Shown: positions 6,603 through 13,537 of the stretch, piece after piece | How the letters are laid out: each line of letters opens with the position of its first letter | Position numbering within the stretch: the first letter of the stretch is position 1 | Origin: Blastococcus sp. CT_GayMR20 | GTDB lineage: Bacteria > Actinomycetota > Actinomycetes > Mycobacteriales > Geodermatophilaceae | NCBI RefSeq assembly: GCF_004570345.1 | Contig: NZ_SPQM01000075.1 | Location: forward strand, 1 to 23,123 | Length of the DNA: 23,123 nt | Reading direction: 5' to 3' | The notes under the pieces: model-generated | Told to the model about the DNA's origin: nothing | Databases searched by the model: none | Seen by the model: the letters and a program-made list of their open reading frames with translations, nothing else | Position numbers and translations under genes: made by a program

Positions 6603-6896
6603 CTAGTCGATGACGATGGTCGTCTCGTTCAGGCCGACCTCGGCCGAGAGGACCCGCTCGCCCTTGCCCACCGGGGCCAGGCTGCGGACCTTCCACTCGC
6701 CGGGGGCGGCGAAGAACCGGAACTCACCCTCGGGGCTGGTGACCACCTCGGCGGTGAACTCGTCGGTCGTGTCCAGCAGCCGGACGTAGGCGCCGGCGAC
6801 GGGGGCGCCGTCGTGCCACACCTGGCCCTGGATCACGGTCTGCGCGTCGAGGTCGATCCCCGCGAGGGTGCCGCCCTGCTTCGGTGCTCCGCACAT
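6603..6896 (-). CDS. sseC: DUF1416 protein, SseC-like
   Basis: The 97-residue protein matches the DUF1416 family, annotated as SseC in mycobacteria and always found next to a thiosulfate sulfurtransferase. It begins MCGAPKQGG, with a conserved N-terminal Cys, followed by a beta-sandwich (carboxypeptidase regulatory-like) pattern: IQGQVWHDGAPVAGAYVRLL, FTAEVVTSPEGEFRFFAAPG, WKVRSLAP. The biochemical role is not established; it probably assists CysA in sulfur transfer or is co-regulated with it. It lies 7 nt downstream of cysA, so the two genes share a transcript. The unit ends at the hairpin at 6561-6589. Confidence 0.92.
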   Translation of the reverse strand: MCGAPKQGGTLAGIDLDAQTVIQGQVWHDGAPVAGAYVRLLDTTDEFTAEVVTSPEGEFRFFAAPGEWKVRSLAPVGKGERVLSAEVGLNETTIVID

Positions 6897-6903
6897 GGTC
6901 AGC

Positions 6904-7731
6904 TCACTTCTCGATCGGGACGCCGACGAGCGAGCCGTACTCGACCCAGCTGCCGTCGTAGTTCTTGACGTCGGGCTTGCCGAGCAGCTCGTGCAGCACG
7001 AACCAGGTGTGGCTCGACCGCTCGCCGATGCGGCAGTAGGCGATGGTCGCCTTGCTGTCGTCGTAGCCCTGCTCGTCGTACAGCGCCGCGAGCTGCTCGT
7101 CGGTCTTGAAGGTGCCGTCCTCGTTGGCCGCCTTGCTCCACGGGATGTTCTTCGCGGTCGGGACGTGCCCGCCCTTCTGCGCCTGCTCCTGCGGCAGGTG
7201 CGCCGGGGCCAGGATCTTGCCGGAGAACTCGTCGGGCGAGCGGACGTCGATCAGGTTCTTCGAGCCGATCGAGGCGACGACCTCGTCGCGGAAGGCGCGG
7301 ATCGAGAGGTCGGGGTCCTTGGCCTGGTACTGGGTGGCCGGACGCTCGACGGCGTCCTTCGACAGCGGGCGGCCGTCGAGCTCCCACTTCTTGCGGCCGC
7401 CGTCGATCAGCTTGACGTTCTCGTGGCCGTAGAGCTTGAAGTACCAGTACGCATAGGCGGCGAACCAGTTGTTGTTGCCGCCGTACAGGACCACGGTGTC
7501 GTCGTTGCCGATGCCGCGGGACGACAGGAGCGCCTCGAAGGCCCCCTTGTCGACGAAGTCGCGACGCAGCGGGTCCTGCAGGTCCTTCTTCCAGTCCAGC
7601 TTGACGGCACCTTCGAGGTGGCCGCCGTCGTAGGCGCTGGTGTCCTCGTCGACCTCGACGAAGACCAGGCCGGGCGCGCCCAGGTTCTCCTGGGCCCAGT
7701 CGGCCGTGACGAGCACGTCGTTTCTGCTCAT
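6904..7731 (-). CDS. cysA: Thiosulfate sulfurtransferase (rhodanese) CysA
   Basis: The 275-residue enzyme has two rhodanese domains: an inactive N-terminal half (VTADWAQENLG to about 125) and a catalytic C-terminal half with the active-site loop YCRIGERSSHTWF, nucleophile Cys233. CRIGER is the loop of the mycobacterial CysA2/SseA type. It transfers sulfane sulfur from thiosulfate to cyanide or, more likely in vivo, to a thiol acceptor, in the cytoplasm. A strong Shine-Dalgarno (GGAGGAACCACC before ATG) fixes the start at 7731. It sits between the DUF4395 gene (29 nt upstream) and sseC (7 nt downstream). The name follows mycobacterial usage and is not the ABC transporter ATPase CysA. Confidence 0.93.
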   Translation of the reverse strand: MSRNDVLVTADWAQENLGAPGLVFVEVDEDTSAYDGGHLEGAVKLDWKKDLQDPLRRDFVDKGAFEALLSSRGIGNDDTVVLYGGNNNWFAAYAYWYFKLYGHENVKLIDGGRKKWELDGRPLSKDAVERPATQYQAKDPDLSIRAFRDEVVASIGSKNLIDVRSPDEFSGKILAPAHLPQEQAQKGGHVPTAKNIPWSKAANEDGTFKTDEQLAALYDEQGYDDSKATIAYCRIGERSSHTWFVLHELLGKPDVKNYDGSWVEYGSLVGVPIEK

Positions 7732-7760
7732 GGTGGTTCCTCCGGAGTTGGTTGCGATGG

Positions 7761-8192
7761 TCAGGTGCGGGCCGGCAGGGCCCGCCGGGCGATGAGGTAG
7801 AGCTCGCAGCCCAGGCAGAAGCCCGTGGTCGCGTTGAGCAGGGCCGCCACCAGCGCGAATCCGGTGGCGACGGCACCGAGGACCGGCGCCCCAAGCAGGT
7901 AGCCCGCCGCACCCGTCAGGGCGAAGAGCAGCCCCACGAACTGGGCGAAGCGGGGCGGCGCCTCCGGTTCCCGCTCGCGGACCGGGCCCAGCCGCGGCGC
8001 GACGAGCACCCGGAAGAGCAGCCCGTAGGGCGAGACCCGGAGACCGGCGACGACGCCGACGGCGAACACCACCGCCTGGGCGGCGACCAGCCAGCCGCTG
8101 CCGGTGACCAGCGCGACGGCGAGGACGACGGCGGTGACGCCCGCGGCGAACCGGGGCGCGCGCACGTCCACCTGAGAGGGCTGTGCAGTCAT
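7761..8192 (-). CDS. DUF4395 membrane protein
   Basis: The 143-residue integral membrane protein has about four hydrophobic helices (FAAGVTAVVLAVALVTGSGW; LVAAQAVVFAVGVVAGL; FVGLLFALTGAAGYLLG; VATGFALVAALLNATTGFC). It matches the DUF4395 family. A CxxC pair in the C-terminal motif TGFCLGCELYL suggests a thiol/disulfide or sulfur-carrying function next to membrane thioredoxin and rhodanese; that is inference, and no activity is established for the family as far as I know. It is the first full-length gene after the Cys leader peptide, 55 nt downstream of its stop. Confidence 0.9.
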   Translation of the reverse strand: MTAQPSQVDVRAPRFAAGVTAVVLAVALVTGSGWLVAAQAVVFAVGVVAGLRVSPYGLLFRVLVAPRLGPVREREPEAPPRFAQFVGLLFALTGAAGYLLGAPVLGAVATGFALVAALLNATTGFCLGCELYLIARRALPART

Positions 8193-8247
8193 CGAGAAGG
8201 ACCTTCGGACGGCGGGCAGGGCACGTCTGGACGGTCGGGAACCGCCC

Positions 8248-8322
8248 TCAGAAGGTCGGACAGAGGCAACTGCCGACGCGGCACAGGTCCACTGTGCGTC
8301 GCGAGGTCAGCAGGATGCCCAC
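8248..8322 (-). CDS. Cys-containing leader peptide upstream of the sulfur operon
   Basis: The 24-residue ORF starts with GTG at 8322 and ends with TGA at 8248-8250. The C-terminal part VDLCRVGSCLCPTF, preceded by LLTSRR, matches the recurrent actinobacterial putative leader peptides (basic stretch, then VDLCRV) found before sulfur and cysteine genes. It contains Cys codons at positions 14, 19 and 21. The -10 TACTCT ends 6 nt upstream of GTG, so the mRNA is leaderless. It precedes DUF4395-cysA-sseC. Ribosome stalling at Cys codons would be expected to control the downstream genes when cysteine is scarce; this mechanism is established for similar mycobacterial uORFs and inferred here. Confidence 0.8.
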   Translation of the reverse strand: MGILLTSRRTVDLCRVGSCLCPTF

Positions 8323-8328
8323 GGCGCG

Positions 8329-8356
8329 AGAGTAGCCGATCATCGTGGGTCGTCCA
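8329..8356 (-). promoter_or_regulatory. Promoter of the leader peptide and sulfur operon
   Basis: On the minus strand TGGACG (8356-8351) and TACTCT (8334-8329) are spaced by 16 bp, with the -10 ending 6 nt before the GTG at 8322. The promoter lies partly within the 3' end of the upstream thioredoxin-like gene. Confidence 0.6.
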
Positions 8357-8789
8357 CCCGCCCACCCACCTGGGCGTCCACGAGCGACGTCAGCTCGTCG
8401 GGGCGCGGCGCACCGCTGCTGCGGCCGATCAGCCGCCCGTCCCGGTCGAGGTAGAACAGCGTCGGGGTACGGCGGACGTCCAGTTCGCGGACCTCGTCGA
8501 GGTGGCTCTCGGCGTCCACGTGGACCACGGCGAGGCCGGGGCGGGTCACCTGCAGCTGCTGCAGCCGGGCCTTCGTCGCGCGGCAGGGGGCGCAGAACGC
8601 GGTCGAGAACTGGACGACGGTCAGGTCGGCGTCGGCCGGGCGCACGCCGAGCCGGTCGAAGACCCCGCTCGCCGGCACGCCGCCCCCTCCCTCGGGGCGC
8701 ACGGCGCCGTTCCTCGTGCGCAGCCACCAGGCCGCGACGCCCGTCAGCACCAGCGCAGCGACGACGACGGCTGCTCCCATCCCGCTCAT
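8340..8789 (-). CDS. thiX: Membrane-anchored thioredoxin-fold protein (ThiX-like)
   Basis: The 149-residue protein has an N-terminal signal anchor (GAAVVVAALVLTGVAAWWLR, 5-24) and a thioredoxin domain with the active site FCAPCR (C66, C69) and the cis-proline segment RRTPTLFYLD (P109). It likely works as an extracytoplasmic disulfide oxidoreductase. The domain has the shape of a thioredoxin rather than a full TlpA/ResA. The order matches the thiX gene (Rv0816c) next to cysA2 in M. tuberculosis. Starts at 8789 or 8780 (ATG, four residues in) are both possible; the G-rich run just before 8789 suits the second start better. It follows the lmeA gene by 29 nt. Confidence 0.88.
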   Translation of the reverse strand: MSGMGAAVVVAALVLTGVAAWWLRTRNGAVRPEGGGGVPASGVFDRLGVRPADADLTVVQFSTAFCAPCRATKARLQQLQVTRPGLAVVHVDAESHLDEVRELDVRRTPTLFYLDRDGRLIGRSSGAPRPDELTSLVDAQVGGRVDDPR

Positions 8790-8818
8790 CCCCCGGACGA
8801 ACCGGCGGCACCGGGGGG

Positions 8819-9514
8819 CTATTCCGCGGTCGTGAGGACCGTGTTCCTCGCCTCCACGCGGATGTCCACGCCGTCCTCGGCCGGGGTCACGTCGGTGAGC
8901 TGCAGGCCGAAGGGCAGCGCGGGCACGGTGTAGCGGATGTCCAGCAGGTCGGTGGCCCGCTCGAGCAGCCAGTCCGGGACGTCGATCCCGGCACCGGAGG
9001 CCTCCTCGACGTCCACCACCAGGTCCGATCCGTCGAGGGTGGCCTGCCCGGCGGCCGTCAGCCGCAGGCTCTGGCCGAGGATCTCGACGGTGCGGGTGAT
9101 CCGCAGCCGGTTGCCGTCGGCGCCCAGTTCCGTGTCGGAGCCGATCTGCTCCGCGATCAGGTCGTAGGACAGCGTCGCCGTCCCGTCGATCCGCTCGACC
9201 GGCACCTCCGCCAGCGACCCCGAGAGCACGCTGGACAACGGCACCTCCACGCCGTGCAGCGCGATGTCGGCCCGCGTCCCCTCGGGCTGCCCCAGCTGCT
9301 CGGCGGTCAGGGAGATGCGGACGTCGTCGTACGTGCCCCCGATCGCCTGGGTCAGGAACGGGAACCCGGCGATCTCCACCTCCGGACTGCCCTGCAGCCC
9401 GCCCTTCTCGACCAGCTCGGTGGCGACCCGGTCCTCGGCGACCCCGAGCGCGACCCGGTCGGCCACCAGGGCCAGTCCGACGAGGAGCAGGAGGACGACG
9501 AGGAGCGCCTTCAC
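8819..9514 (-). CDS. lmeA: LmeA-family phospholipid-binding protein (DUF2993)
   Basis: The 231-residue exported protein has an N-terminal anchor (KALLVVLLLLVGLALVADRV) and a DUF2993 domain rich in beta strands (for example SPEVEIAGFPFLTQAIGGTY, YDLIAEQIGSDTELGADG). The mycobacterial member LmeA (Rv0817c) is a periplasmic phospholipid-binding protein needed for lipomannan elongation; this is the likely family role, but the substrate in this organism is unknown. Its GTG start (9514) overlaps the TGA of the upstream membrane protein by 4 nt (GTGA, 9511-9514). Gene symbol is by family and synteny. Confidence 0.85.
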   Translation of the reverse strand: MKALLVVLLLLVGLALVADRVALGVAEDRVATELVEKGGLQGSPEVEIAGFPFLTQAIGGTYDDVRISLTAEQLGQPEGTRADIALHGVEVPLSSVLSGSLAEVPVERIDGTATLSYDLIAEQIGSDTELGADGNRLRITRTVEILGQSLRLTAAGQATLDGSDLVVDVEEASGAGIDVPDWLLERATDLLDIRYTVPALPFGLQLTDVTPAEDGVDIRVEARNTVLTTAE

Positions 9515-10329
9515 AGGACGGTCAGGAGTGCCAGGGCGACCGGACCGCAGGCGGCCAGGGGCAGCGCGACCTGGACGACCGAGAGTGCCCACGGGGTCTC
9601 GACCGTCTCCGCGGTCGCCTCCACCACCAGGTAGCTCGCGACGACCGCGACCAACGCGGCCACGCCGCCGAGGACCGCCCCGAAGAGGACGGCGTTCGTC
9701 GTCCCTGACAGGTCGGCGGCATCGCGGCCGAGGAACGTGACCGCGGCCCCGGCGGGGACACCCAGCACGAGCCCGAGCAGGCCGCGCGGCACGCCAGGGG
9801 CCAGCTGCGGCCGTGGGAGCACCAGGTCGACGAGGTGGCCGACGACGAGCGCCACGCCCACGGCGAGCAGGGCGACCAGCGCCCGTCCCGAGCCCGTCGA
9901 CCGGCCGAGCAGCAGGAGCGCCGCCAGCGCCCCCACCGGGCAGAGCAGCAGCACCGTCCCCGACAGGGAGGCGACGAGGTCGTGGCGGGGCCTGCGGAAC
10001 ATCTGCTGCAGGACGGCGGCCAGGAAGCCCAGCCCGAGGACGACGAGGAGGCCGCCGAGGACCGGTCGCTCCGGCAGCACCAGCATCAGGTCGACCGCCA
10101 CCGCCGCCGCCGCACCCACCGCCAGCGAGCCCGCGAAACCCTCGATGCCCGTCACCAGCACCCAGGCGAGCACCAGACCCAGCTGCAGGACGAGGACCGC
10201 CGCCAGCCGCCCTCGGTCGCCGAGCAGCTCCGGTAGCGCGACGAGCAGGGCGACCGCGACCGCGGTGAGGCCGGCGGCCGGCAGATGGTGCGCGCGCGTC
10301 GTGAGGACGGACTCGGGCGCGGCGTTCAC
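9511..10329 (-). CDS. Uncharacterised polytopic membrane protein
   Basis: The 272-residue product is highly hydrophobic with about eight or nine predicted membrane segments, starting near residue 15 (AAGLTAVAVALLVALPELLG) and ending at LPLAACGPVALALLTVL. The loops are short and contain Arg/Lys (FRRPRHD, LPRPQLAPGVPRG) that fit a cytoplasmic side. I recognise no domain. Translational coupling to lmeA implies a joint role in the envelope, which is inference. The GTG at 10329 is chosen because upstream codons belong to the divergent glnR promoter region; a -10-like CACGAT lies 6 nt before it. A transporter or lipid-handling function is possible but not supported. Confidence 0.75.
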   Translation of the reverse strand: MNAAPESVLTTRAHHLPAAGLTAVAVALLVALPELLGDRGRLAAVLVLQLGLVLAWVLVTGIEGFAGSLAVGAAAAVAVDLMLVLPERPVLGGLLVVLGLGFLAAVLQQMFRRPRHDLVASLSGTVLLLCPVGALAALLLLGRSTGSGRALVALLAVGVALVVGHLVDLVLPRPQLAPGVPRGLLGLVLGVPAGAAVTFLGRDAADLSGTTNAVLFGAVLGGVAALVAVVASYLVVEATAETVETPWALSVVQVALPLAACGPVALALLTVL

Positions 10330-10424
10330 CCGTCGATCGTGGCAGAAGGGCGGCGTCGGCTCCGCCCGACGAGCGGAGGCGGCGTGATCCTGGTCGCTTC
10401 GAGGCCTTCGCGAGCCGCGTCGGT

Positions 10425-10430
10425 TATCCT
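10425..10430 (+). promoter_or_regulatory. Possible -10 box of glnR
   Basis: TATCCT fits the -10 consensus and implies a transcript start near 10437 with a 44-nt leader. A convincing -35 is not seen. The 151-bp divergent region also holds a small inverted repeat CGTCGG/CCGACG (10354-10359 and 10366-10371). Confidence 0.4.
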
Positions 10431-10480
10431 GCCCTCTCACCTCGACAGCGCCGTCGATGGCTCCCTTCGAAGGAGACTTC

Positions 10481-11212
10481 ATGCGACTCGTGCTCATGAC
10501 CGCGGCGCGACAGGCCACGACCGAGGTGCTGCCTGCTCTCGGGCTGCTCGCCCACCAGGTGCGCGTGGTCGCACCCGAGCTCTCCAGCCTGCTCGACGGT
10601 GACTCCGGCGACGTCGTCCTCGTCGACGCCCGGCACGACCTCATCCAGGCGCGCACCCTCTGCGGCCTCCTCTCCTCGACCGGTGTCGCCGCCTCCCTCG
10701 TCGCCGTCCTGTCCGAGGGCGGGCTGGTCGCGCTGTCGGCCGACTGGGGCATCGACGACGTCCTGCTCGACACCGCAGGTCCCGCGGAGGTCGACGCGCG
10801 GCTGAAGTGGGCGACCGCGCGGCGGCTCGCCGCCGCCACCCCGGCCGACGGCGCCGACCGCGGGGTCACCCAGGCCGGCGAGCTCGTCATCGACGAGCAC
10901 AGCTACTCCGCCAAGCTCCGCGGCCGCCCGCTCGACCTCACCTACAAGGAGTTCGAGCTCCTCAAGTACCTCGCCCAGCACCCCGGCCGGGTCTTCTCCC
11001 GCGCGCAGCTGCTGCAGGAGATCTGGGGCTACGACTACTTCGGCGGCACCCGCACCGTCGACGTCCACGTGCGGCGGCTGCGGGCGAAGCTCGGCACCGA
11101 GCACGAGGCCCTCATCGGCACCGTCCGCAACGTCGGCTACAAGCTCGACCAGCAGGTCGCCGACGCGACGGCCGCGGCGGCCCGCTCCGACGCCGACGCC
11201 GAACTCGTCTGA
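10481..11212 (+). CDS. glnR: GlnR-type OmpR-family nitrogen regulator
   Basis: The 243-residue protein has an N-terminal receiver-like domain ([31 protein letters not shown] with D49; [20 protein letters not shown]) and a C-terminal winged helix with the OmpR signature [20 protein letters not shown] followed by [21 protein letters not shown]. The N-terminal sequence follows GlnR, the orphan master regulator of nitrogen assimilation genes (glnA, amtB, nir) that works without the usual kinase phosphorylation. The start ATG at 10481 has AAGGAG 5 nt upstream. It is divergent from the membrane protein and is followed by mshD within 43 nt, the same order as Rv0818-Rv0819. The downstream genes may be co-transcribed. 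Confidence 0.9.
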   Translation: MRLVLMTAARQATTEVLPALGLLAHQVRVVAPELSSLLDGDSGDVVLVDARHDLIQARTLCGLLSSTGVAASLVAVLSEGGLVALSADWGIDDVLLDTAGPAEVDARLKWATARRLAAATPADGADRGVTQAGELVIDEHSYSAKLRGRPLDLTYKEFELLKYLAQHPGRVFSRAQLLQEIWGYDYFGGTRTVDVHVRRLRAKLGTEHEALIGTVRNVGYKLDQQVADATAAAARSDADAELV

Positions 11213-11255
11213 GGTCGCGCTGAGCTCCTCCCTCCCCGCCCGCGACGTCGCGGAC

Positions 11256-12119
11256 GTGCTGGCCCTGCTCCGCGCCGCGTCGGCCGCCGACGGGGTGCGG
11301 CCGCTGTCGGAGCAGTCGGAGCTCCGGCTGCAGCACGGTGGCCCGCCGGGTGGCCGGGACGTCGTCGTCCGCGACGGGGACCTGCTCGTCGGCTACGCCC
11401 GCCTGGACGGGGACGAGGCCGAGCTCGTGGTGCATCCGGGGTTCCGCCGGCGGGGCTTCGGCGCCGCGCTGCTGGACCGGGTGATCGAGCTCGCCGGCCC
11501 CGTGCCGCTGAGCGTCTGGGCGCACGGCGACCTGCCCGGGTCTGCGGAGCTGCTCGCCTCCCGGGGCTTCACGCGCGCCCGCGTCCTCCTGCAGATGCGT
11601 CGCGACCTCGCCGGCGTCGAGGCGGATCCGCAGCCGGCGCTGCCCGGCGACGTCCGCGTGCAGCCGTTCCGACCGGGGCGCGACGAGGAGGCGTGGCTGC
11701 GGGTCAACGCCCGCGCCTTCGCCACGCACCCGGAGCAGGGCAGCTGGACCCTCGAGGACGTCCGCCTGCGCGAGGCGGAGCCCTGGTTCGACGCCGCGGG
11801 GTTCCTGCTCGCCTGGCGCGGCGACCCCGACAGCGACGGCGTCCTGCTCGGGTCGCACTGGACCAAGGTCCACCCGGCCGGCGACGTCGGGGACGAGCCG
11901 GTCGGCGAGGTCTACGTCCTGGGCATCGACCCCGACGCGCAGGGGATGCGCCTCGGGCGGGCCCTCACCGACCTCGGGCTCGCGCACCTGCGCGGACTCG
12001 GCCTGGGCGAGGTCCTCCTCTACGTCGAGGCCGACAACCGGGCCGCGGTGCGGCTCTACGAGAGCCGTGGATTCAGCCGGTTCGCCGTCGACGTCTCCTG
12101 GCGGCGCGACCCCGGCTGA
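11256..12119 (+). CDS. mshD: Mycothiol synthase MshD (acetyltransferase)
   Basis: The 287-residue enzyme catalyses the last step of mycothiol synthesis: acetyl-CoA-dependent acetylation of Cys-GlcN-Ins. It has two tandem GNAT domains. The N-terminal half carries ELVVHPGFRRRGFGAALLDRV and the C-terminal half VYVLGIDPDAQGMRLGRAL, both typical acetyl-CoA-binding motifs, plus LLYVEADNRAAVRLYESRGF. Conserved HPEQGSWT and HWTKVHP segments are MshD-specific. The GTG at 11256 has no Shine-Dalgarno and cuts into the first helix of the family; a CTG at 11220 with GAGG 5 nt upstream would restore about 12 residues. It follows glnR closely. Confidence 0.92.
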   Translation: MLALLRAASAADGVRPLSEQSELRLQHGGPPGGRDVVVRDGDLLVGYARLDGDEAELVVHPGFRRRGFGAALLDRVIELAGPVPLSVWAHGDLPGSAELLASRGFTRARVLLQMRRDLAGVEADPQPALPGDVRVQPFRPGRDEEAWLRVNARAFATHPEQGSWTLEDVRLREAEPWFDAAGFLLAWRGDPDSDGVLLGSHWTKVHPAGDVGDEPVGEVYVLGIDPDAQGMRLGRALTDLGLAHLRGLGLGEVLLYVEADNRAAVRLYESRGFSRFAVDVSWRRDPG

Positions 12120-12201
12120 GGCCGGCCGGCGGGCTGCCACGCCCCGGTTCACCCGATGGCCTCACCGTGTCCGTCTCCCCGTGACGCAAGCCTCAGGACG
12201 C

Positions 12202-12223
12202 GTTCACCTGGCGTTCACCGAGC
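12202..12223 (+). promoter_or_regulatory. PHO box (phosphate-response direct repeats) upstream of pstS
   Basis: Two perfect 7-mers GTTCACC occur with an 11-bp period (12202-12212 and 12213-12223), the layout of PHO boxes bound by Streptomyces PhoP (RegX3-type regulators). A degenerate unit CCTCAGGACGC (12191-12201) extends the array upstream. An isolated GTTCACC also occurs at 12147-12153. The repeats end 27 nt before the predicted -10, so activation from the -35 region is likely. Confidence 0.7.
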
Positions 12224-12250
12224 GACCCGCGCACGTCCATCCAGCCTCCT

Positions 12251-12256
12251 TACCGT
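12251..12256 (+). promoter_or_regulatory. Possible -10 box of pstS
   Basis: TACCGT fits TANNNT and lies downstream of the PHO box. Transcription would start near 12263, leaving a leader of about 55 nt to the TTG at 12318. Confidence 0.45.
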
Positions 12257-12317
12257 CCCTCTCGTTCGGTCCCATGCTGCCCGGAAGTCGTCCGGGCAAC
12301 TGTCGAGAGGCACTGAG

Positions 12318-13433
12318 TTGAAGCTCAGCACCAAGACGCGCGCCACCACCCTGTCCGTGGCGCTCGCCGGCACACTGGCGCTCTCCGCCTGCGGTGCGTC
12401 CAACGAGACGGCGGAGGCCGGCGAAGGCGGTGACGGCGGCTCGACCCAGGAGCTGAGCGGCGACCTCGTCGGCGCCGGCGCCAGCAGCCAGCAGTCCGCC
12501 ATGGAGGCCTGGCAGGCCGGCTTCCAGGGCGAGTACCCGGACGTGAACTTCAGCTACGACCCGGCCGGCTCCGGCGCGGGCCGCGAGCAGTTCATCAGCG
12601 GCGCTGCGGACTTCGCCGGCTCGGACTCCGCCCTGGACGACGAGGAGCTGGCCTCGGCGCAGGAGCGCTGCGCCGGCGGCGACGTCTTCGAGCTCCCGAA
12701 CTACATCTCGCCCATCGCCGTCCTGTTCAACCTCGAGGGCGTCGACGAGCTGAACCTCACCCCGGCCACGATCGCGGGCATCTTCACCGGCGCGATCGCC
12801 ACCTGGAACGACCCGGCCATCGCCGCGGACAACCCGGACGCGACGCTGCCGGCCACCGCGATCACTCCGGTGCACCGCGCCGACGACTCGGGCACCACGG
12901 ACAACTTCACCGACTACCTGTTCCAGGCGGCCGGTGACGTGTGGACCGAGGAGCCCGACGGCGTGTGGCCGCTGGAGGGCGGGGAGTCCGCCAACGGCAC
13001 CTCGGGTGTCGTCGAGGTGGTGACCAACACCGCCGGCGCGGTCACCTACGCGGACGCGAGCCGGGCCGGGGACCTCGGCGTGGTCAACGTGGCGGTCGGC
13101 GAGGAGTTCGTGGCTCCGAGCCCGGAGGCCGCCGCGGCGGTCGTCGAGAACTCGCCGGCTGTCGAGGGGCGCGGTGAGTACGACTTCGCCATCGAGGTGA
13201 ACCGGGAGACCGAGGGCTCGGGCGAGTACCCGGTCGTGCTGGTCAGCTACCACATCGGCTGCATCGAGTACGACGACGAGGAGACCGCCAACAACGTCAA
13301 GGCGTTCATGGAGTACGTGATCAGCGAGGACGGCCAGGCCGCGGCCACCGAGAACGCCGGCAACGCCTCCATCTCTGACACCCTGCGCGAGCAGGCGCAG
13401 GGAGCTGTCGACGCCATCACCACCGCCGGCTGA
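12318..13433 (+). CDS. pstS: Phosphate-binding lipoprotein PstS
   Basis: The 371-residue protein is the extracellular phosphate receptor of the Pst ABC importer. It starts with TTG (GAGAGG 7 nt upstream) and a short lipoprotein signal with lipobox LSAC (lipidated Cys25), followed by an acidic Gly-rich linker. Phosphate-binding segments are seen: GAGASSQQSAMEAW, FSYDPAGSGAGREQF, DFAGSDSALDDEE and HRADDSGTTDNFTDYL, the last with the family Arg/Asp/Ser/Thr set. The length is normal. It is the first gene of pstSCAB and is separated from pstC by a large hairpin, so it may be expressed in excess. Expression is expected to rise under phosphate limitation through the PHO box. Confidence 0.96.
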   Translation: MKLSTKTRATTLSVALAGTLALSACGASNETAEAGEGGDGGSTQELSGDLVGAGASSQQSAMEAWQAGFQGEYPDVNFSYDPAGSGAGREQFISGAADFAGSDSALDDEELASAQERCAGGDVFELPNYISPIAVLFNLEGVDELNLTPATIAGIFTGAIATWNDPAIAADNPDATLPATAITPVHRADDSGTTDNFTDYLFQAAGDVWTEEPDGVWPLEGGESANGTSGVVEVVTNTAGAVTYADASRAGDLGVVNVAVGEEFVAPSPEAAAAVVENSPAVEGRGEYDFAIEVNRETEGSGEYPVVLVSYHIGCIEYDDEETANNVKAFMEYVISEDGQAAATENAGNASISDTLREQAQGAVDAITTAG

Positions 13434-13444
13434 GACCGGCACCC

Positions 13445-13484
13445 GCGGTGGCCCGGGACGTCGACCGACGTCCCGGGCCATCGC
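13445..13484 (+). terminator. Large hairpin between pstS and pstC (attenuator or stabiliser)
   Basis: Positions 13445-13462 pair with 13467-13484 in an 18-bp stem with a single G-U pair and a 4-nt loop GACC. There is no U-tract. It lies between pstS and pstC, where it could limit read-through so that the binding protein outnumbers the permease, or protect the pstS mRNA 3' end. Confidence 0.65.
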
Positions 13485-13537
13485 ACCGCCCGGATCCCGG
13501 GCACCACGCACGAACGGACAACTCCCACGGAGCAGCG

